64,000 nucleotides of DNA, taken from Pelagibacteraceae bacterium AG-349-E10 (GTDB taxonomy: Bacteria; Pseudomonadota; Alphaproteobacteria; HIMB59). The notes below the pieces were generated by a model. It made no database searches. It was not told where the DNA came from and worked only from the letters and a program-made list of their open reading frames with translations. A program made the position numbers and the translations under genes. The stretch spans positions 1 through 64,000 of the forward strand of contig QCDA01000001.1 in assembly GCA_003281065.1 (NCBI GenBank). Reading direction: 5' to 3'. Numbering within the stretch: the first letter of the stretch is position 1; each line of letters begins with the position of its first letter. This document shows, piece by piece, positions 27,320 through 36,602 of this stretch.

Positions 27320-28453
27320 TTGGCAAAAGTAACATTAGAAAATTTAAATAAAATTTTTGTTTCAAAAATTGGAAAAGATGTCAAAGCAGTAAATGACTTT
27401 AATTTATTATTAGAAAATGGAGAAATTCTAGCTTTACTTGGATCGTCAGGCTGTGGAAAAACAACAACATTAAGAATGATAGCTGGATTTGAAACTGCAA
27501 CTTCTGGTCAGATCAAAATAGGTGAAAGAATTGTAAATGATTTAAAACCTGCTGATAGAAACGTGGCTATGGCATTTGAGGGATATGCTCTTTACCCCCC
27601 ATTAACTGTTAAGGATAATATCGCTTTTAGCTTAATGAGAGAAAAGATATCAAAAGATAAAGTTGACTCAAAAGTAATGGAAGTAGCAGAATTGCTTGAA
27701 ATCACTGATATTTTGGAAAGATATCCGCCATCTATCTCTGGAGGTCAACAACAAAGAGTTAGTTTAGCTAGGGCACTTGTCAGAGACTCTGACGCATTAT
27801 TACTCGATGAGCCAATGTCTCAACTTGAGCCACAACTAAGAGCTGTTCTAAGAGCTAGAGTAAAAGACTATATTCAACATAATAACAAGACAGTTATTTT
27901 TGTTACACATGATCAAACCGAAGCTGTTGCTTTAGCTGATAAAATTGCAGTCATGGAAAATGGCGATTTAAAACAATTAGCATCACCATATGAAATAAGT
28001 GCAAAACCATCAAATGTATTTGTAGCTTCTTTTATTGGAGAACCACCAATGAATATTTTAAAAGCAAAAATTAATAAATCTAATAACACATTAAAATTTG
28101 AAATATTAAATGAAAAAAATGAAAAAACATTCTCAGTTAATTTCAGTAATGAAAGTATACAAAAAGAAAATTTAAATAAATTAGCAAATGATCAATTAAT
28201 TACATTAGGTATTAGACCTCATAAAATTTTCTTTAATCAAAAAGATTCTAACTTTGATGGCAAGGCAAGTAGTTCTTCATATCATTGGTTAGGTGACCAA
28301 GTCCATATTGGTATTGAAATTAATGGCTCTTCTATCATTGGAGTTGCAGACAGGAATTTTGAACCAAGCTCTGATGTAAAATTAAATTTTCCTCTAGAGT
28401 CCATAAATATTTTTAATCTTGAAACTGAGGAAGTAATTCTTAACGGATTATAA
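27320..28453 (+). CDS. ABC transporter ATP-binding protein, partner ATPase (GlpT-like)
   Basis: Second ATPase of the pair, 377 residues. Walker A GSSGCGKT (41-48), signature ISGGQ (139-143), Walker B ALLLDE with the catalytic glutamate E164, and switch histidine H197 (VTHDQ) are intact. The Q-loop glutamine is replaced by Glu (E87 in AFEGYALYPP), and the D-loop is SQLEPQ rather than SNLDAK. The lesions complement those of the preceding gene, as expected of an obligate heterodimer. It begins directly after the first ATPase stop, at TTG with no other start available. It overlaps the FGGY kinase gene by one base. Confidence 0.89.
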   Translation: MAKVTLENLNKIFVSKIGKDVKAVNDFNLLLENGEILALLGSSGCGKTTTLRMIAGFETATSGQIKIGERIVNDLKPADRNVAMAFEGYALYPPLTVKDNIAFSLMREKISKDKVDSKVMEVAELLEITDILERYPPSISGGQQQRVSLARALVRDSDALLLDEPMSQLEPQLRAVLRARVKDYIQHNNKTVIFVTHDQTEAVALADKIAVMENGDLKQLASPYEISAKPSNVFVASFIGEPPMNILKAKINKSNNTLKFEILNEKNEKTFSVNFSNESIQKENLNKLANDQLITLGIRPHKIFFNQKDSNFDGKASSSSYHWLGDQVHIGIEINGSSIIGVADRNFEPSSDVKLNFPLESINIFNLETEEVILNGL

Positions 28454-30021
28454 TGTCCAAAGAAATAATTGTAGGATTAGACGCGGGCACATCATTAATT
28501 AAATTTGTAGCTTTTGATAAATATGGAAAGTACATCGACTCTGCATCAGTCGAAAATAAGGTTTATTATAGAGAAGGCGGTAAGGCAGAGCAAAATCTTG
28601 AAGAAACTTGGAATAAGGTCATTGAAGCATTTAAATTGTTGAATAACAAGATTGATCGTTTGTCTGAAAAATTAGAGGCTATCTGTATAACTGGTCAAGG
28701 TGATGGGTCCTGGCCAATAGATAAAGAAGGCGCTCCTGTCGGAGACGCAGCCCTTTGGCTAGATGGTAGATCTGGTGATATTATTGATAACTGGAGAAAC
28801 TCTGAAATAGGACCTAAAATTACTGAAATCACTCATACTGGTCTGAACCCCTCCATGCAAAGTGGTCAAATGTTTCATATTTTTAAAAACGAACCTGAGA
28901 GATTTAATAAAATTGACAAAGTTATTAGATGTAAAGATTGGATATTTTATAAGCTTACTGGTGAACTAGTTACAGATATTAGTGAGTCTTTTATGACATG
29001 GGGGTCACCAATTGAAAGAAAATACAAGAATGAAGTATTTGAAATTTTCAATTTTAAGCAAATGAAAGAAAAATTACCTGAACCTGTTGATAGCACCGAT
29101 TATGTTGGAAAACTTTCTAGTCAATCAGCAAAAATAATATCTTTAAATGAAGGATTGCCAATAGTACTAGCACCTGTAGATGTTGTATGCTCAGGAATAG
29201 GAAGTGGTTTTGTTGATAAGAAAAAAAAAATAGGTTGTACAATTCTGGGTACAGCTGGAATTCATATTTTTACAGATTTTGAAAATAAGAAACCTAATTT
29301 CAAGAAACAACTTGGATACACTTGTTCTTTAGCAGGCTCTCCTGCAAATGCAAAAATGGTTTCAAATATGGTTGCATCATTAAACACCGATTGGCTAATA
29401 GAAATTTTTAATTCTTTTTTTAAAGATACTAATGGAAGTGATCTTGAAAAAAAAAATATTCTTGAGTTGTTTGAAAAAAATGCATCTTTGGCTGATCCTG
29501 CAAAAATATTTTATCATCCATTTATCTCCCCTAATGGAGAAAGAGGACCATTTGTAAATGTTAAGGCTAGAGCACAATTTTTAGGTCTTAATACAACTAC
29601 GAAAGTTTATGACTTAGTAAGAGCTTTGTATGAGTCATTAGCTTATGCGTGCAAAGATTGTTATTCGGAGTTTGGAGCTGAGCTCGAACTTCTTAGGTTA
29701 ACTGGTGGCGCAAGTAATAGTTCCTTAGTAAGAAAAATTGTTGGTTCGGTTAATCAATTAGATACTCAGGTTATTGAAAACAGTGAACAAGGTGCTGCTG
29801 GTGCTTGTATGGTAGGAATGATTGCTTTAAACGAGGCCAAGTCATACGAGGATCTTAATGACAAATGGGTAAATCAATATCTAAAAAATGTTGAAAAATT
29901 TGATGAAAAATTATCAATTATTTATGAAAAAGCATTTTCTGTGTATAAGAAGGGATATGAAAATATGAGTGAATTTTGGAATTCAAATTATAATTTTCAA
30001 AACAAAATTAATGAAAATTAG
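28453..30021 (+). CDS. FGGY-family carbohydrate kinase (EryA/xylulokinase-like)
   Basis: Cytoplasmic sugar or polyol kinase, 522 residues. The N-terminal phosphate loop VGLDAGTSLIKFVAFD, the substrate-side ITGQGDGSWPID with LWLDGRSGD, and the C-terminal RLTGGASNSSLVRKIVG are FGGY marks. The TGQGDGSW stretch is reminiscent of erythritol-kinase-type members, though I cannot confirm the substrate. It is coupled to the ATPase upstream (TAATG) and overlaps the 2-hydroxyacid dehydrogenase by 11 bases. It contains an A10 run at 29221-29230 that looks incidental. Confidence 0.87.
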   Translation: MSKEIIVGLDAGTSLIKFVAFDKYGKYIDSASVENKVYYREGGKAEQNLEETWNKVIEAFKLLNNKIDRLSEKLEAICITGQGDGSWPIDKEGAPVGDAALWLDGRSGDIIDNWRNSEIGPKITEITHTGLNPSMQSGQMFHIFKNEPERFNKIDKVIRCKDWIFYKLTGELVTDISESFMTWGSPIERKYKNEVFEIFNFKQMKEKLPEPVDSTDYVGKLSSQSAKIISLNEGLPIVLAPVDVVCSGIGSGFVDKKKKIGCTILGTAGIHIFTDFENKKPNFKKQLGYTCSLAGSPANAKMVSNMVASLNTDWLIEIFNSFFKDTNGSDLEKKNILELFEKNASLADPAKIFYHPFISPNGERGPFVNVKARAQFLGLNTTTKVYDLVRALYESLAYACKDCYSEFGAELELLRLTGGASNSSLVRKIVGSVNQLDTQVIENSEQGAAGACMVGMIALNEAKSYEDLNDKWVNQYLKNVEKFDEKLSIIYEKAFSVYKKGYENMSEFWNSNYNFQNKINEN

Positions 30022-31048
30022 TATTTACGGAGACAGTTTTGTTACATCTGGGATATTTAAATCAGCACTTATAAATCAAATTGGAAATGATCATACTTTT
30101 AAATTAAAAGATGTTAACTGGCCTGACACGCCATTTCATAATGATTATGGAGAGGGAAATTTTAGTAAAATTAAAGAATATCTCGGAAATGAAGAAGACG
30201 TAATAAACTTTATTGAAGATAGTGAAATATTAGTAACTGATCTTGCACCAGTCAGTAAGTCAATTTTAGATAATGTGAAAAATCTAAAATACATTGGTGT
30301 TTCAAGAGGGGGGCCGGTTAACATTGATATAGATGCTTGCAAAAAAAAATCAATTATTGTTGCAAATGCTCCTGGAAGAAATGCTTCTGCTGTAGCAGAG
30401 TTTACAGTTGCAAAAATATTAGCACAAACAAGACTAATTACTCTAGGACACACCACATTAATGCAAGGAGAATGGAGAGGAGATTTATATCGCCTAGATA
30501 AAACTGGTAGAGAATTAAGTGAGTTAACCATAGGCCTAATTGGATATAGTCATATAGGAAAATTAGTAAAAAATTTATTAGTTCCATTTGGATGTAAAAT
30601 TGTTTTTTCTGATCCATATGTTGAACTAAACAAGGAAGATATCGCGGACGGTATAAAAAAAGTATCTTTAGAAAATTTATTAGAGATTTCAGATGTAGTA
30701 TCTATTCATGCAAGAGTTACAAAAGAAACAGTTAATCTTATAGGTAAGAAAGAAATTTCCCTCATGAAAAAAGATAGTTATTTAATTAACACTGCTAGAG
30801 GGCCATTGTTAGATTATAAAGCACTTCACGATGCACTATCTAATGGAAAGCTCAAGGGTGCTGCCTTAGATACTTTTTATGAGGAACCTTTACCAGAAAA
30901 TCATATTTTTAAAAATTTAAATAATGTTACTATTACACCTCATATAGCTGGCGCTTCTGTAAAAACAGCATATTACGCAGCTGAAGTTATAGCAAAAGAT
31001 GTTCGAAACTTTATTGATGGAAAAAAACTCGTGAATAGGATCTGTTAA
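30011..31048 (+). CDS. D-isomer-specific 2-hydroxyacid dehydrogenase family protein
   Basis: NAD(P)-dependent oxidoreductase acting on a 2-hydroxy or 2-keto acid. The 345-residue product has the Rossmann motif GLIGYSHIGKLVKNLL, catalytic Arg in NTARGPLLDY, Glu in FYEEPLP and His in TPHIAGAS. The ATG at 30011 gives the natural start MKISIYGDSF, overlapping the kinase stop; a longer opening to 29969 adds residues that do not fit the fold. GVSRGGPVNIDI and GRNASAVAEFT mark a subgroup often found beside FGGY kinases and class II aldolases. The substrate is unknown. Confidence 0.88.
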   Translation: MKISIYGDSFVTSGIFKSALINQIGNDHTFKLKDVNWPDTPFHNDYGEGNFSKIKEYLGNEEDVINFIEDSEILVTDLAPVSKSILDNVKNLKYIGVSRGGPVNIDIDACKKKSIIVANAPGRNASAVAEFTVAKILAQTRLITLGHTTLMQGEWRGDLYRLDKTGRELSELTIGLIGYSHIGKLVKNLLVPFGCKIVFSDPYVELNKEDIADGIKKVSLENLLEISDVVSIHARVTKETVNLIGKKEISLMKKDSYLINTARGPLLDYKALHDALSNGKLKGAALDTFYEEPLPENHIFKNLNNVTITPHIAGASVKTAYYAAEVIAKDVRNFIDGKKLVNRIC

Positions 31049-31690
31049 ATGACAAAAAATGAAATAAAAATAAGAAAACAGATAATAGAAGCTTGCCTTT
31101 TAATGGAAAAAAAAGGCTTAAATCAAGGTAAAGCGGGCAACATTAGCGTAAGATGGAAAGATGGGATGCTTATAACACCATCTGGCATTTCCTATGAAGG
31201 CATGAAAGCTAAAGATATAGTTTTTGTAGACTCTAAAACCAAATCTCATGGAATATGGAAGCCTTCAAGTGAGTGGAGATTTCACTTTGACATATTAAAA
31301 GGAAGAAAAGAATTTGATGCAGTTGTACACAATCATCCTGCTTATGGTACAGGAATGTCGATACTAGGAAAGGATATAAAAGCCTATCACTATATGATTG
31401 CTTTTTTAGGTGGTGACACAATTAAATGTTCTACTTTTGCATTACCAGGATCACAAGAATTATCAGACGCAGCCTTAAAAGCTCTTAAAGGAAGGAAAGC
31501 ATGCTTATTAGCAAATCATGGTACAATTACGTGTGGTAAAAATTTAGACGAAGCAATGTTTTTAACTGAAGAATTTGAAATTTTATGTAAGCAAATTACT
31601 ATTGCAAAAATAAATGGTAAGCCTCAATTGGTCGAAAAGAAACATATGAAAAAAATAATTGAGGCTATTAAAATGTATGGTAAATACTAA
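31049..31690 (+). CDS. Class II aldolase/adducin family protein (FucA-like)
   Basis: Zinc-dependent aldolase or epimerase, 213 residues, the usual size for L-fuculose-1-phosphate aldolase and relatives. The family glycine-rich phosphate site is QGKAGNISVRW. Metal ligands are the histidines in VVHNHPAYG and the later ANHGTI, and the catalytic glutamate lies in KPSSEW. It starts immediately after the dehydrogenase stop and overlaps the next gene by 14 bases. It probably cleaves a ketose 1-phosphate made by one of the FGGY kinases, giving dihydroxyacetone phosphate; an AraD-like epimerase role is possible. Confidence 0.87.
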   Translation: MTKNEIKIRKQIIEACLLMEKKGLNQGKAGNISVRWKDGMLITPSGISYEGMKAKDIVFVDSKTKSHGIWKPSSEWRFHFDILKGRKEFDAVVHNHPAYGTGMSILGKDIKAYHYMIAFLGGDTIKCSTFALPGSQELSDAALKALKGRKACLLANHGTITCGKNLDEAMFLTEEFEILCKQITIAKINGKPQLVEKKHMKKIIEAIKMYGKY

Positions 31691-32705
31691 TTCTTCATTT
31701 CCTCAGGAAGAATTAAAATCTTTTAAAGATATTTCTTTTAAACTTGGCTCAAATAGTCATTTAGTTCAAGCCGCAGGTGGGAATACTTCAATTAAGTCTG
31801 ATGGGAGAATGCTAATTAAAGCATCTGGAACTTGGTTAATCAATTCTTTAGATAAAGATATTTTTGTTGAAGTTGATTTAAATTCTATTTCTGAAAAAAT
31901 AAATAATGGAAAAGAAGATAATTTTATAGATGACATAATATCTAAAAATAATTTACATCCTTCATCTGAAACTTCATTTCATGCATTAATTAATCGTAAA
32001 TATGTTTTACATGTTCATTCTACTACAATAATTGCAAATGCAATTTCACAAAGTAGTGAGTCTGATTTAAGAAAATACCTCGATGAAGATTTCATTTTTG
32101 TTCCATACTGTCGACCTGGTTTTACTTTAACAATGGAAATAAAAAAACTAATTTTACCTTCAACTAACATATTGGTTCTCGAAAATCATGGATTGATAGT
32201 TGCGGGTGATGATATTGAGGATACCTATAAATTGCTTTTAAAAATTCATGAAAAATTAGATTTAATTAGAAATGAAAAATTAGGCCTCGATTTTTTAGAG
32301 AAAATTACAAATATCGATGGTTATATTCATAAAAATACTGATAAATATAAATTTTTCTCAACACAAAATGAAAAATTATTCTCACTTTTCTCTAAATCAT
32401 TTTATCCAGATCATGTAATTTTCTTAGGCCCTGGCATACCTACATTTTCAGAGGTGAAAGAAGCAAATGAATTTATTCAAAATCTAAAAAGAAAGAATAT
32501 TAATCTTCCACCCTATTTAATTCTAAAAAATAAAGGTCTTTTTGAAAACACTCTAGCTATTCCAGCTGCGAAAGAAATGATCGACTGTTTTTTGGAAGTT
32601 CTGCTAAGAATTGATTTATCAAAGTCTTTTAAATTTCTATCAAGTCATCAAGAGAGTGAATTATTGAATTGGGATATTGAGATATATCGCCAATCTATAA
32701 ACTAA
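31677..32705 (+). CDS. Class II aldolase, stand-alone COG3347-type domain
   Basis: About 342 residues matching the N-terminal half of bifunctional rhamnulose-phosphate-aldolase/dehydrogenase enzymes. It shows VQAAGGNTSIKSDGRMLIKASGTW, SSETSFHALI with HVHSTT, VPYCRPGF and LENHGLIVAG, the metal-site histidines being in HVHS and ENHG. No SDR domain follows, in contrast to the fused relative at 46153. The ATG at 31677 is preferred over a TTG at 31659 because it gives a natural start and a short overlap. The stop overlaps the next FGGY kinase start (TAATG). Confidence 0.82.
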   Translation: MVNTNSSFPQEELKSFKDISFKLGSNSHLVQAAGGNTSIKSDGRMLIKASGTWLINSLDKDIFVEVDLNSISEKINNGKEDNFIDDIISKNNLHPSSETSFHALINRKYVLHVHSTTIIANAISQSSESDLRKYLDEDFIFVPYCRPGFTLTMEIKKLILPSTNILVLENHGLIVAGDDIEDTYKLLLKIHEKLDLIRNEKLGLDFLEKITNIDGYIHKNTDKYKFFSTQNEKLFSLFSKSFYPDHVIFLGPGIPTFSEVKEANEFIQNLKRKNINLPPYLILKNKGLFENTLAIPAAKEMIDCFLEVLLRIDLSKSFKFLSSHQESELLNWDIEIYRQSIN

Positions 32706-33973
32706 TGTCACTTTTTCTGGGGATTGACTTTGGAACGACTGGTGTCAGATCTTCTATTATTGATAAGAATAAAAAAGAATTAATTAATTTTTCAGTTTCT
32801 ATTGATAGCCCAATAAGTAAGGGATCATTAGTTTATCAAAATCCAAGCTTATGGTGGAGTGCGTTAATTAAAAATCTTACATTTTTAAAAACTAAAATAG
32901 AATTAAATAAAATTGAAAGATTATCAATCGATGGAACATCAGGTACAGTACTTATAACCGACCATCTTGGTAACCCTTTAGATGATGCATTAATGTACAA
33001 TGATGCTTCAGCTGTAAAAGAGTCTAAGTTAGTTGAGAGTATATCTGATAACCATCCAATTGTATCCACCTCTACTAATGCATTAGTAAGGGCGTTATCA
33101 TTAATTAATAAACTTAAAAAAGAAAAATATAGAATACTTCATCAAGCAGATTGGATAGCTTGTAAACTAATTAATGATTATACCTATTCAGACGAAAATA
33201 ATGCTCTTAAACTAGGTTATGATTGTGTCGAAAGATCTTGGCCAAAATGGTTTGATCAGTTACCTATTGAAATGAGTAGCCTACCAAATATAAAAATACC
33301 AGGTCAGTCTATAGGTGAATTAAGAAACTCTGAACTTATTGACTTAGGTTTTAATAACAAAACCAAGGTTATAGCAGGCACTACGGATAGCATAGCAGCA
33401 TTTTTAGCTACTGGAGCCAAAAATATAGGAGAAGCAGTTTCTTCAATTGGCACAACTCTGGTAGTAAAAGCTATCTCAAATAAGCCAATTTATAATAAGG
33501 AATTTGGGATCTACAGTCATCGTTTGGGCGAAAATTGGTTAGCCGGAGGAGCTTCCAATGTTGGAGGAAAAATTCTAAAAGAACTATTTTCAGATAGAAT
33601 AGAGGAATTATCAAAAGATATAGACCCAAATAATCTATTGAATTTAAATTACTATCCTCTGGCACAAAAAGGTGAAAGATTTCCTTTTAACGACCCTAAC
33701 AAACTCCCAATTTTAGAACCTCGTCCTGATTCTGAGATTAAATTTTTTCAGGCTGTACTTGAGGGTATAACTAATGTTGAAAAATTGAGTTACGAAAAGA
33801 TATTAGAGATAGGCGGTAAATATCCTAAAACTATTTTTACAATAGGAGGCGGAGGAAATAATTTAAAATGGAATGAAATTAGAAAAAAAATTCTTGGTGT
33901 GAAACTAAATAAGCCTTTATCAAATGATGCTTCTTTTGGATCTGCACTTTTAGCTTTGGGTAATATTTTTTAA
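32705..33973 (+). CDS. FGGY-family kinase, D-ribulokinase-like
   Basis: Short FGGY kinase of 422 residues. The N-terminus FLGIDFGTTGVRSSIID and the stretch LSIDGTSGTVLITDHLGNPL resemble the D-ribulose kinases of cyanobacteria and plants more than glycerol or xylulose kinases. The second domain carries AGTTDSIAAFLATGA, SSIGTTLVVKA and IGGGGNNLKWNEI. It is encoded tail to head with its neighbours, with 0-1 base spacing on both sides. The likely substrate is a ketopentose or tetrulose; this is inference from subgroup resemblance. Confidence 0.84.
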   Translation: MSLFLGIDFGTTGVRSSIIDKNKKELINFSVSIDSPISKGSLVYQNPSLWWSALIKNLTFLKTKIELNKIERLSIDGTSGTVLITDHLGNPLDDALMYNDASAVKESKLVESISDNHPIVSTSTNALVRALSLINKLKKEKYRILHQADWIACKLINDYTYSDENNALKLGYDCVERSWPKWFDQLPIEMSSLPNIKIPGQSIGELRNSELIDLGFNNKTKVIAGTTDSIAAFLATGAKNIGEAVSSIGTTLVVKAISNKPIYNKEFGIYSHRLGENWLAGGASNVGGKILKELFSDRIEELSKDIDPNNLLNLNYYPLAQKGERFPFNDPNKLPILEPRPDSEIKFFQAVLEGITNVEKLSYEKILEIGGKYPKTIFTIGGGGNNLKWNEIRKKILGVKLNKPLSNDASFGSALLALGNIF

Positions 33974-34822
33974 ATGGTAAAAAAAATATTATCCCTTAAA
34001 GAAATTTCAGAATATTACGATACTTATTATTTTGATCAATGGGGAGTTGTTCATGATGGAATAAATATTTTTAATGAAGCAGAACAAGTTTTTTCATATT
34101 TACAATCACAAAATAAAAAAATTTATATAATTAGTAATTCAGGAAAAAAATCTTCAGATAATACTGACCGTTTGATAAAAATGGGCGCAAAAAATATTTT
34201 GAAATCTCATTTAATTACATCAGGAGATGTATGCTTAGAATATCTAAAATCTAAAAGGAGCCCCTTTGAAAATATTGGAAATAAATATTTTGTGGTTGCA
34301 ACAGATTATCCCTTATTGCAAAACACAACATTTGAAAAGACGAGTTCTATAGAAAACGCTAATTTTCTTTTATTAACCTCTACTACTGGTCTGAAAAAAA
34401 CTGATTTAATTGACAAAATTTATATGAGAGCTATAGAAATGAAGTTACCCCTAGTGTGCTCAAATCCTGATATTTTGGGTGTTTCTGGAGATAATATTCA
34501 TCCTTCAACAGGAGATCTTGCAGTTAAGTACAAAAAAATGGGAGGACAGGCATTTATAATTGGTAAACCAAATATTGAAATCTTTCATTATGTTCAAGAG
34601 TTATCCAATAGTAATAAATTAAAAACTTTGATGATAGGAGACTCTTTATTTAATGATATTGCAGGCGCCAATAGCTTTGGTATAGACTCATTACTGATCA
34701 CCTCTGGAATTCATAAAGAAGAATTTATGCAAAACATACCAACGAACGATATAATTGATAATATAAAATCGGATTTTCAAATCACCGGAAAGCCAGACTA
34801 TATAATGGATAGACTTAAATGA
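33974..34822 (+). CDS. HAD-superfamily IIA hydrolase (NagD/AraL-like phosphatase)
   Basis: Sugar-phosphate phosphatase of about 282 residues. The first HAD motif is YYFDQWGVVHDG, motif II is IISNSGKK, the subclass IIA cap lies in the middle, and the C-terminal motif IV is MIGDSLFNDIAGANSFG preceded by IGKPNIEIF. The nucleophile Asp and general-acid position (D-x-W instead of D-x-D) follow the hypothetical IIA subgroup. It sits inside the cassette A operon, as AraL does in the Bacillus arabinose operon, where such enzymes clear unwanted sugar phosphates. Confidence 0.85.
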   Translation: MVKKILSLKEISEYYDTYYFDQWGVVHDGINIFNEAEQVFSYLQSQNKKIYIISNSGKKSSDNTDRLIKMGAKNILKSHLITSGDVCLEYLKSKRSPFENIGNKYFVVATDYPLLQNTTFEKTSSIENANFLLLTSTTGLKKTDLIDKIYMRAIEMKLPLVCSNPDILGVSGDNIHPSTGDLAVKYKKMGGQAFIIGKPNIEIFHYVQELSNSNKLKTLMIGDSLFNDIAGANSFGIDSLLITSGIHKEEFMQNIPTNDIIDNIKSDFQITGKPDYIMDRLK

Positions 34823-35589
34823 CATTTGATTTTAGTGAATTCAAAAACAAAAAGATTATTGTTACGGGTTCAAGTACAGGCATAGGTTTTGAGACAGGTG
34901 TTGAGTTTTTAAACTTGGGAGCTAATGTAATTTTTCATGGTAACCAATCAATTAATGATCTTGAAACTAGAATTAAAGCTAAATCTCAAAGCCAAAAATT
35001 TAAAATATTCAAATCTGATTTTACAGATTTATCTCAAGTAGATAACTTTATGAACAATGCTATAAATTATTTAAATGGTCTAGATATATTAGTTAATAAT
35101 GCTGGAACAATGGTAGGAAGATATCAATTAGAAACAATAAGTGAAAAAGATTTTTTAAAAATATTTGATCTCAATGCCAAATCTGCATATTTTGCAACAA
35201 AAAGTGCGTGTACAATTTTCAAAAAACAAAATTATGGAAATATTATTAATGTATCAACTATCAGTGCGAGAACAGGAGGTAGTGCGGGTTCAAGTGTATA
35301 TGCTGCGTCTAAAGCTTTTGTTTCAGGAATTACTAGATCGCTTGTTTCAGAATTATCACCCTACAACATAAGAATAAACGCTATTTCACCTGGCACAATT
35401 ACCACAAAGTTTCATGAACAATATTCTTCACCAGAAAAATTAGAAGCAACAAGATTAAAAATACCTATGAAAAGACTTGGCTCAGCAGAGGACTGCGTAG
35501 GGCCTATAATTTTTTTATCCTCACAGACAATGAGTGGCTATATAACAGGACAAATATTAGAGGTAAATGGAGGCCAATTTATTTCGTAA
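34819..35589 (+). CDS. SDR-family oxidoreductase (cassette A)
   Basis: Short-chain dehydrogenase of 256 residues. The nucleotide site is TGSSTGIGFETG, the NNAG motif is DILVNNAGTM, and the catalytic Ser-Tyr-Lys set is in NVSTISAR and YAASK. ISPGTITTKFH and the C-terminal YITGQILEVNGGQFIS are classic SDR features. It overlaps the HAD gene by 4 bases (ATGA) and the next gene by one base. It probably oxidises a polyol or hydroxy sugar for this pathway; FabG-like fatty-acid reduction is unlikely given the operon. Confidence 0.88.
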   Translation: MTFDFSEFKNKKIIVTGSSTGIGFETGVEFLNLGANVIFHGNQSINDLETRIKAKSQSQKFKIFKSDFTDLSQVDNFMNNAINYLNGLDILVNNAGTMVGRYQLETISEKDFLKIFDLNAKSAYFATKSACTIFKKQNYGNIINVSTISARTGGSAGSSVYAASKAFVSGITRSLVSELSPYNIRINAISPGTITTKFHEQYSSPEKLEATRLKIPMKRLGSAEDCVGPIIFLSSQTMSGYITGQILEVNGGQFIS

Positions 35590-36596
35590 TGTCAAAGATA
35601 TTATCTATAGGTGCAGGCGTTATGGGAACAGCAATTACTGTTCCAGCAGTTTCAAATGGTCACGAAGCAAAACTCGTTGGTACTAGTTTTGACGAGGATA
35701 TTATTAACTCAGTTAATAAAAATTCTTCTCACCCAAAACTAGGTATTAAATTAACAAATACGTCAGCAATAAGATTTAATGAAATGTCTCAAGAGGACAT
35801 TAGTACATCTGATGTCATTGTTATTGGAATTAGTTCATCAGGTGTCGATTGGTTCATTAACTTCATTAAAAACTTTAATGTTACGAATAAACACTTCCTT
35901 ATAGTTACTAAGGGTCTGTATATTAACGAAAAAGAAGAGTTAGATATTTTCCCAAATAAAATTAAAAAACAAATTAATCAAGATTTCACCTTAACCGCGG
36001 TTACTGGTCCTTGTAAAGCAGTTGAGCTTGCAAAGAAAAATTTAACAAATATATGTTTTGTAAATCCTGATATAGAGGTTGCTAAGAGTTTATCCAATAT
36101 ATTCAAAAATGAATACTATGTAGTAAATTTACAGACTGACTTATTAGGCTCAGAGCTTTGTGCAGCTCTTAAGAACATGTACGCAATTGCTGTTGGCTAC
36201 TCACAAACGTATTTCTCCGATGATGAAAAAATCTTTAATCCTGAGTCCGCATTATTTTCACACTGTGTTAATGAGATGAGCCATTTTGTAAAATTAATAG
36301 GCGGTCTTCAAGAAACAGTATTTGGGCTATCTGGGATTGGAGACTTACATGTTACCTCAGGAACTGGAAGAAACGGTCTTTTAGGTAATTTATTAGCAAA
36401 GAACAGATCATATGAGGATATTATGTCTAAGGAATTAAAAGATGAAACTGTCGAAGGAGCACAAACCATTAGAGAATTAAATCATTTATTAAACAAACTG
36501 GTAAAAAATAACAAACTTCCAATTTTGGATAGTTTAGTGAGATGTATCTGTCAAAACGAAAAACTGCATATACCTTGGAATGATTTAAATATATAA
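35589..36596 (+). CDS. NAD(P)-dependent glycerol-3-phosphate dehydrogenase-like protein (divergent GpsA)
   Basis: 335 residues with the GpsA architecture: N-terminal Rossmann GAGVMGTAITVPA, catalytic lysine in ALKNMYAIAVG, and the phosphate-site block GLSGIGDLHVTSGTGRNGLLG. The usual GPSFA/GPTNA loop is TGPCKAVEL here and the DNA loop is AT-rich, so it is a divergent paralogue probably serving this catabolic operon rather than lipid synthesis. It may act on a longer polyol phosphate. It overlaps the SDR stop (TAATG). Confidence 0.8.
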   Translation: MSKILSIGAGVMGTAITVPAVSNGHEAKLVGTSFDEDIINSVNKNSSHPKLGIKLTNTSAIRFNEMSQEDISTSDVIVIGISSSGVDWFINFIKNFNVTNKHFLIVTKGLYINEKEELDIFPNKIKKQINQDFTLTAVTGPCKAVELAKKNLTNICFVNPDIEVAKSLSNIFKNEYYVVNLQTDLLGSELCAALKNMYAIAVGYSQTYFSDDEKIFNPESALFSHCVNEMSHFVKLIGGLQETVFGLSGIGDLHVTSGTGRNGLLGNLLAKNRSYEDIMSKELKDETVEGAQTIRELNHLLNKLVKNNKLPILDSLVRCICQNEKLHIPWNDLNI

Positions 36597-36602
36597 TTAA
36601 CT

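Noticed and set aside
29221-29230. A10 run in the FGGY kinase gene as a second slippage site
   Set aside because: Falls within a lysine stretch mid-domain, and truncation there would give a useless product; taken as chance in AT-rich DNA.
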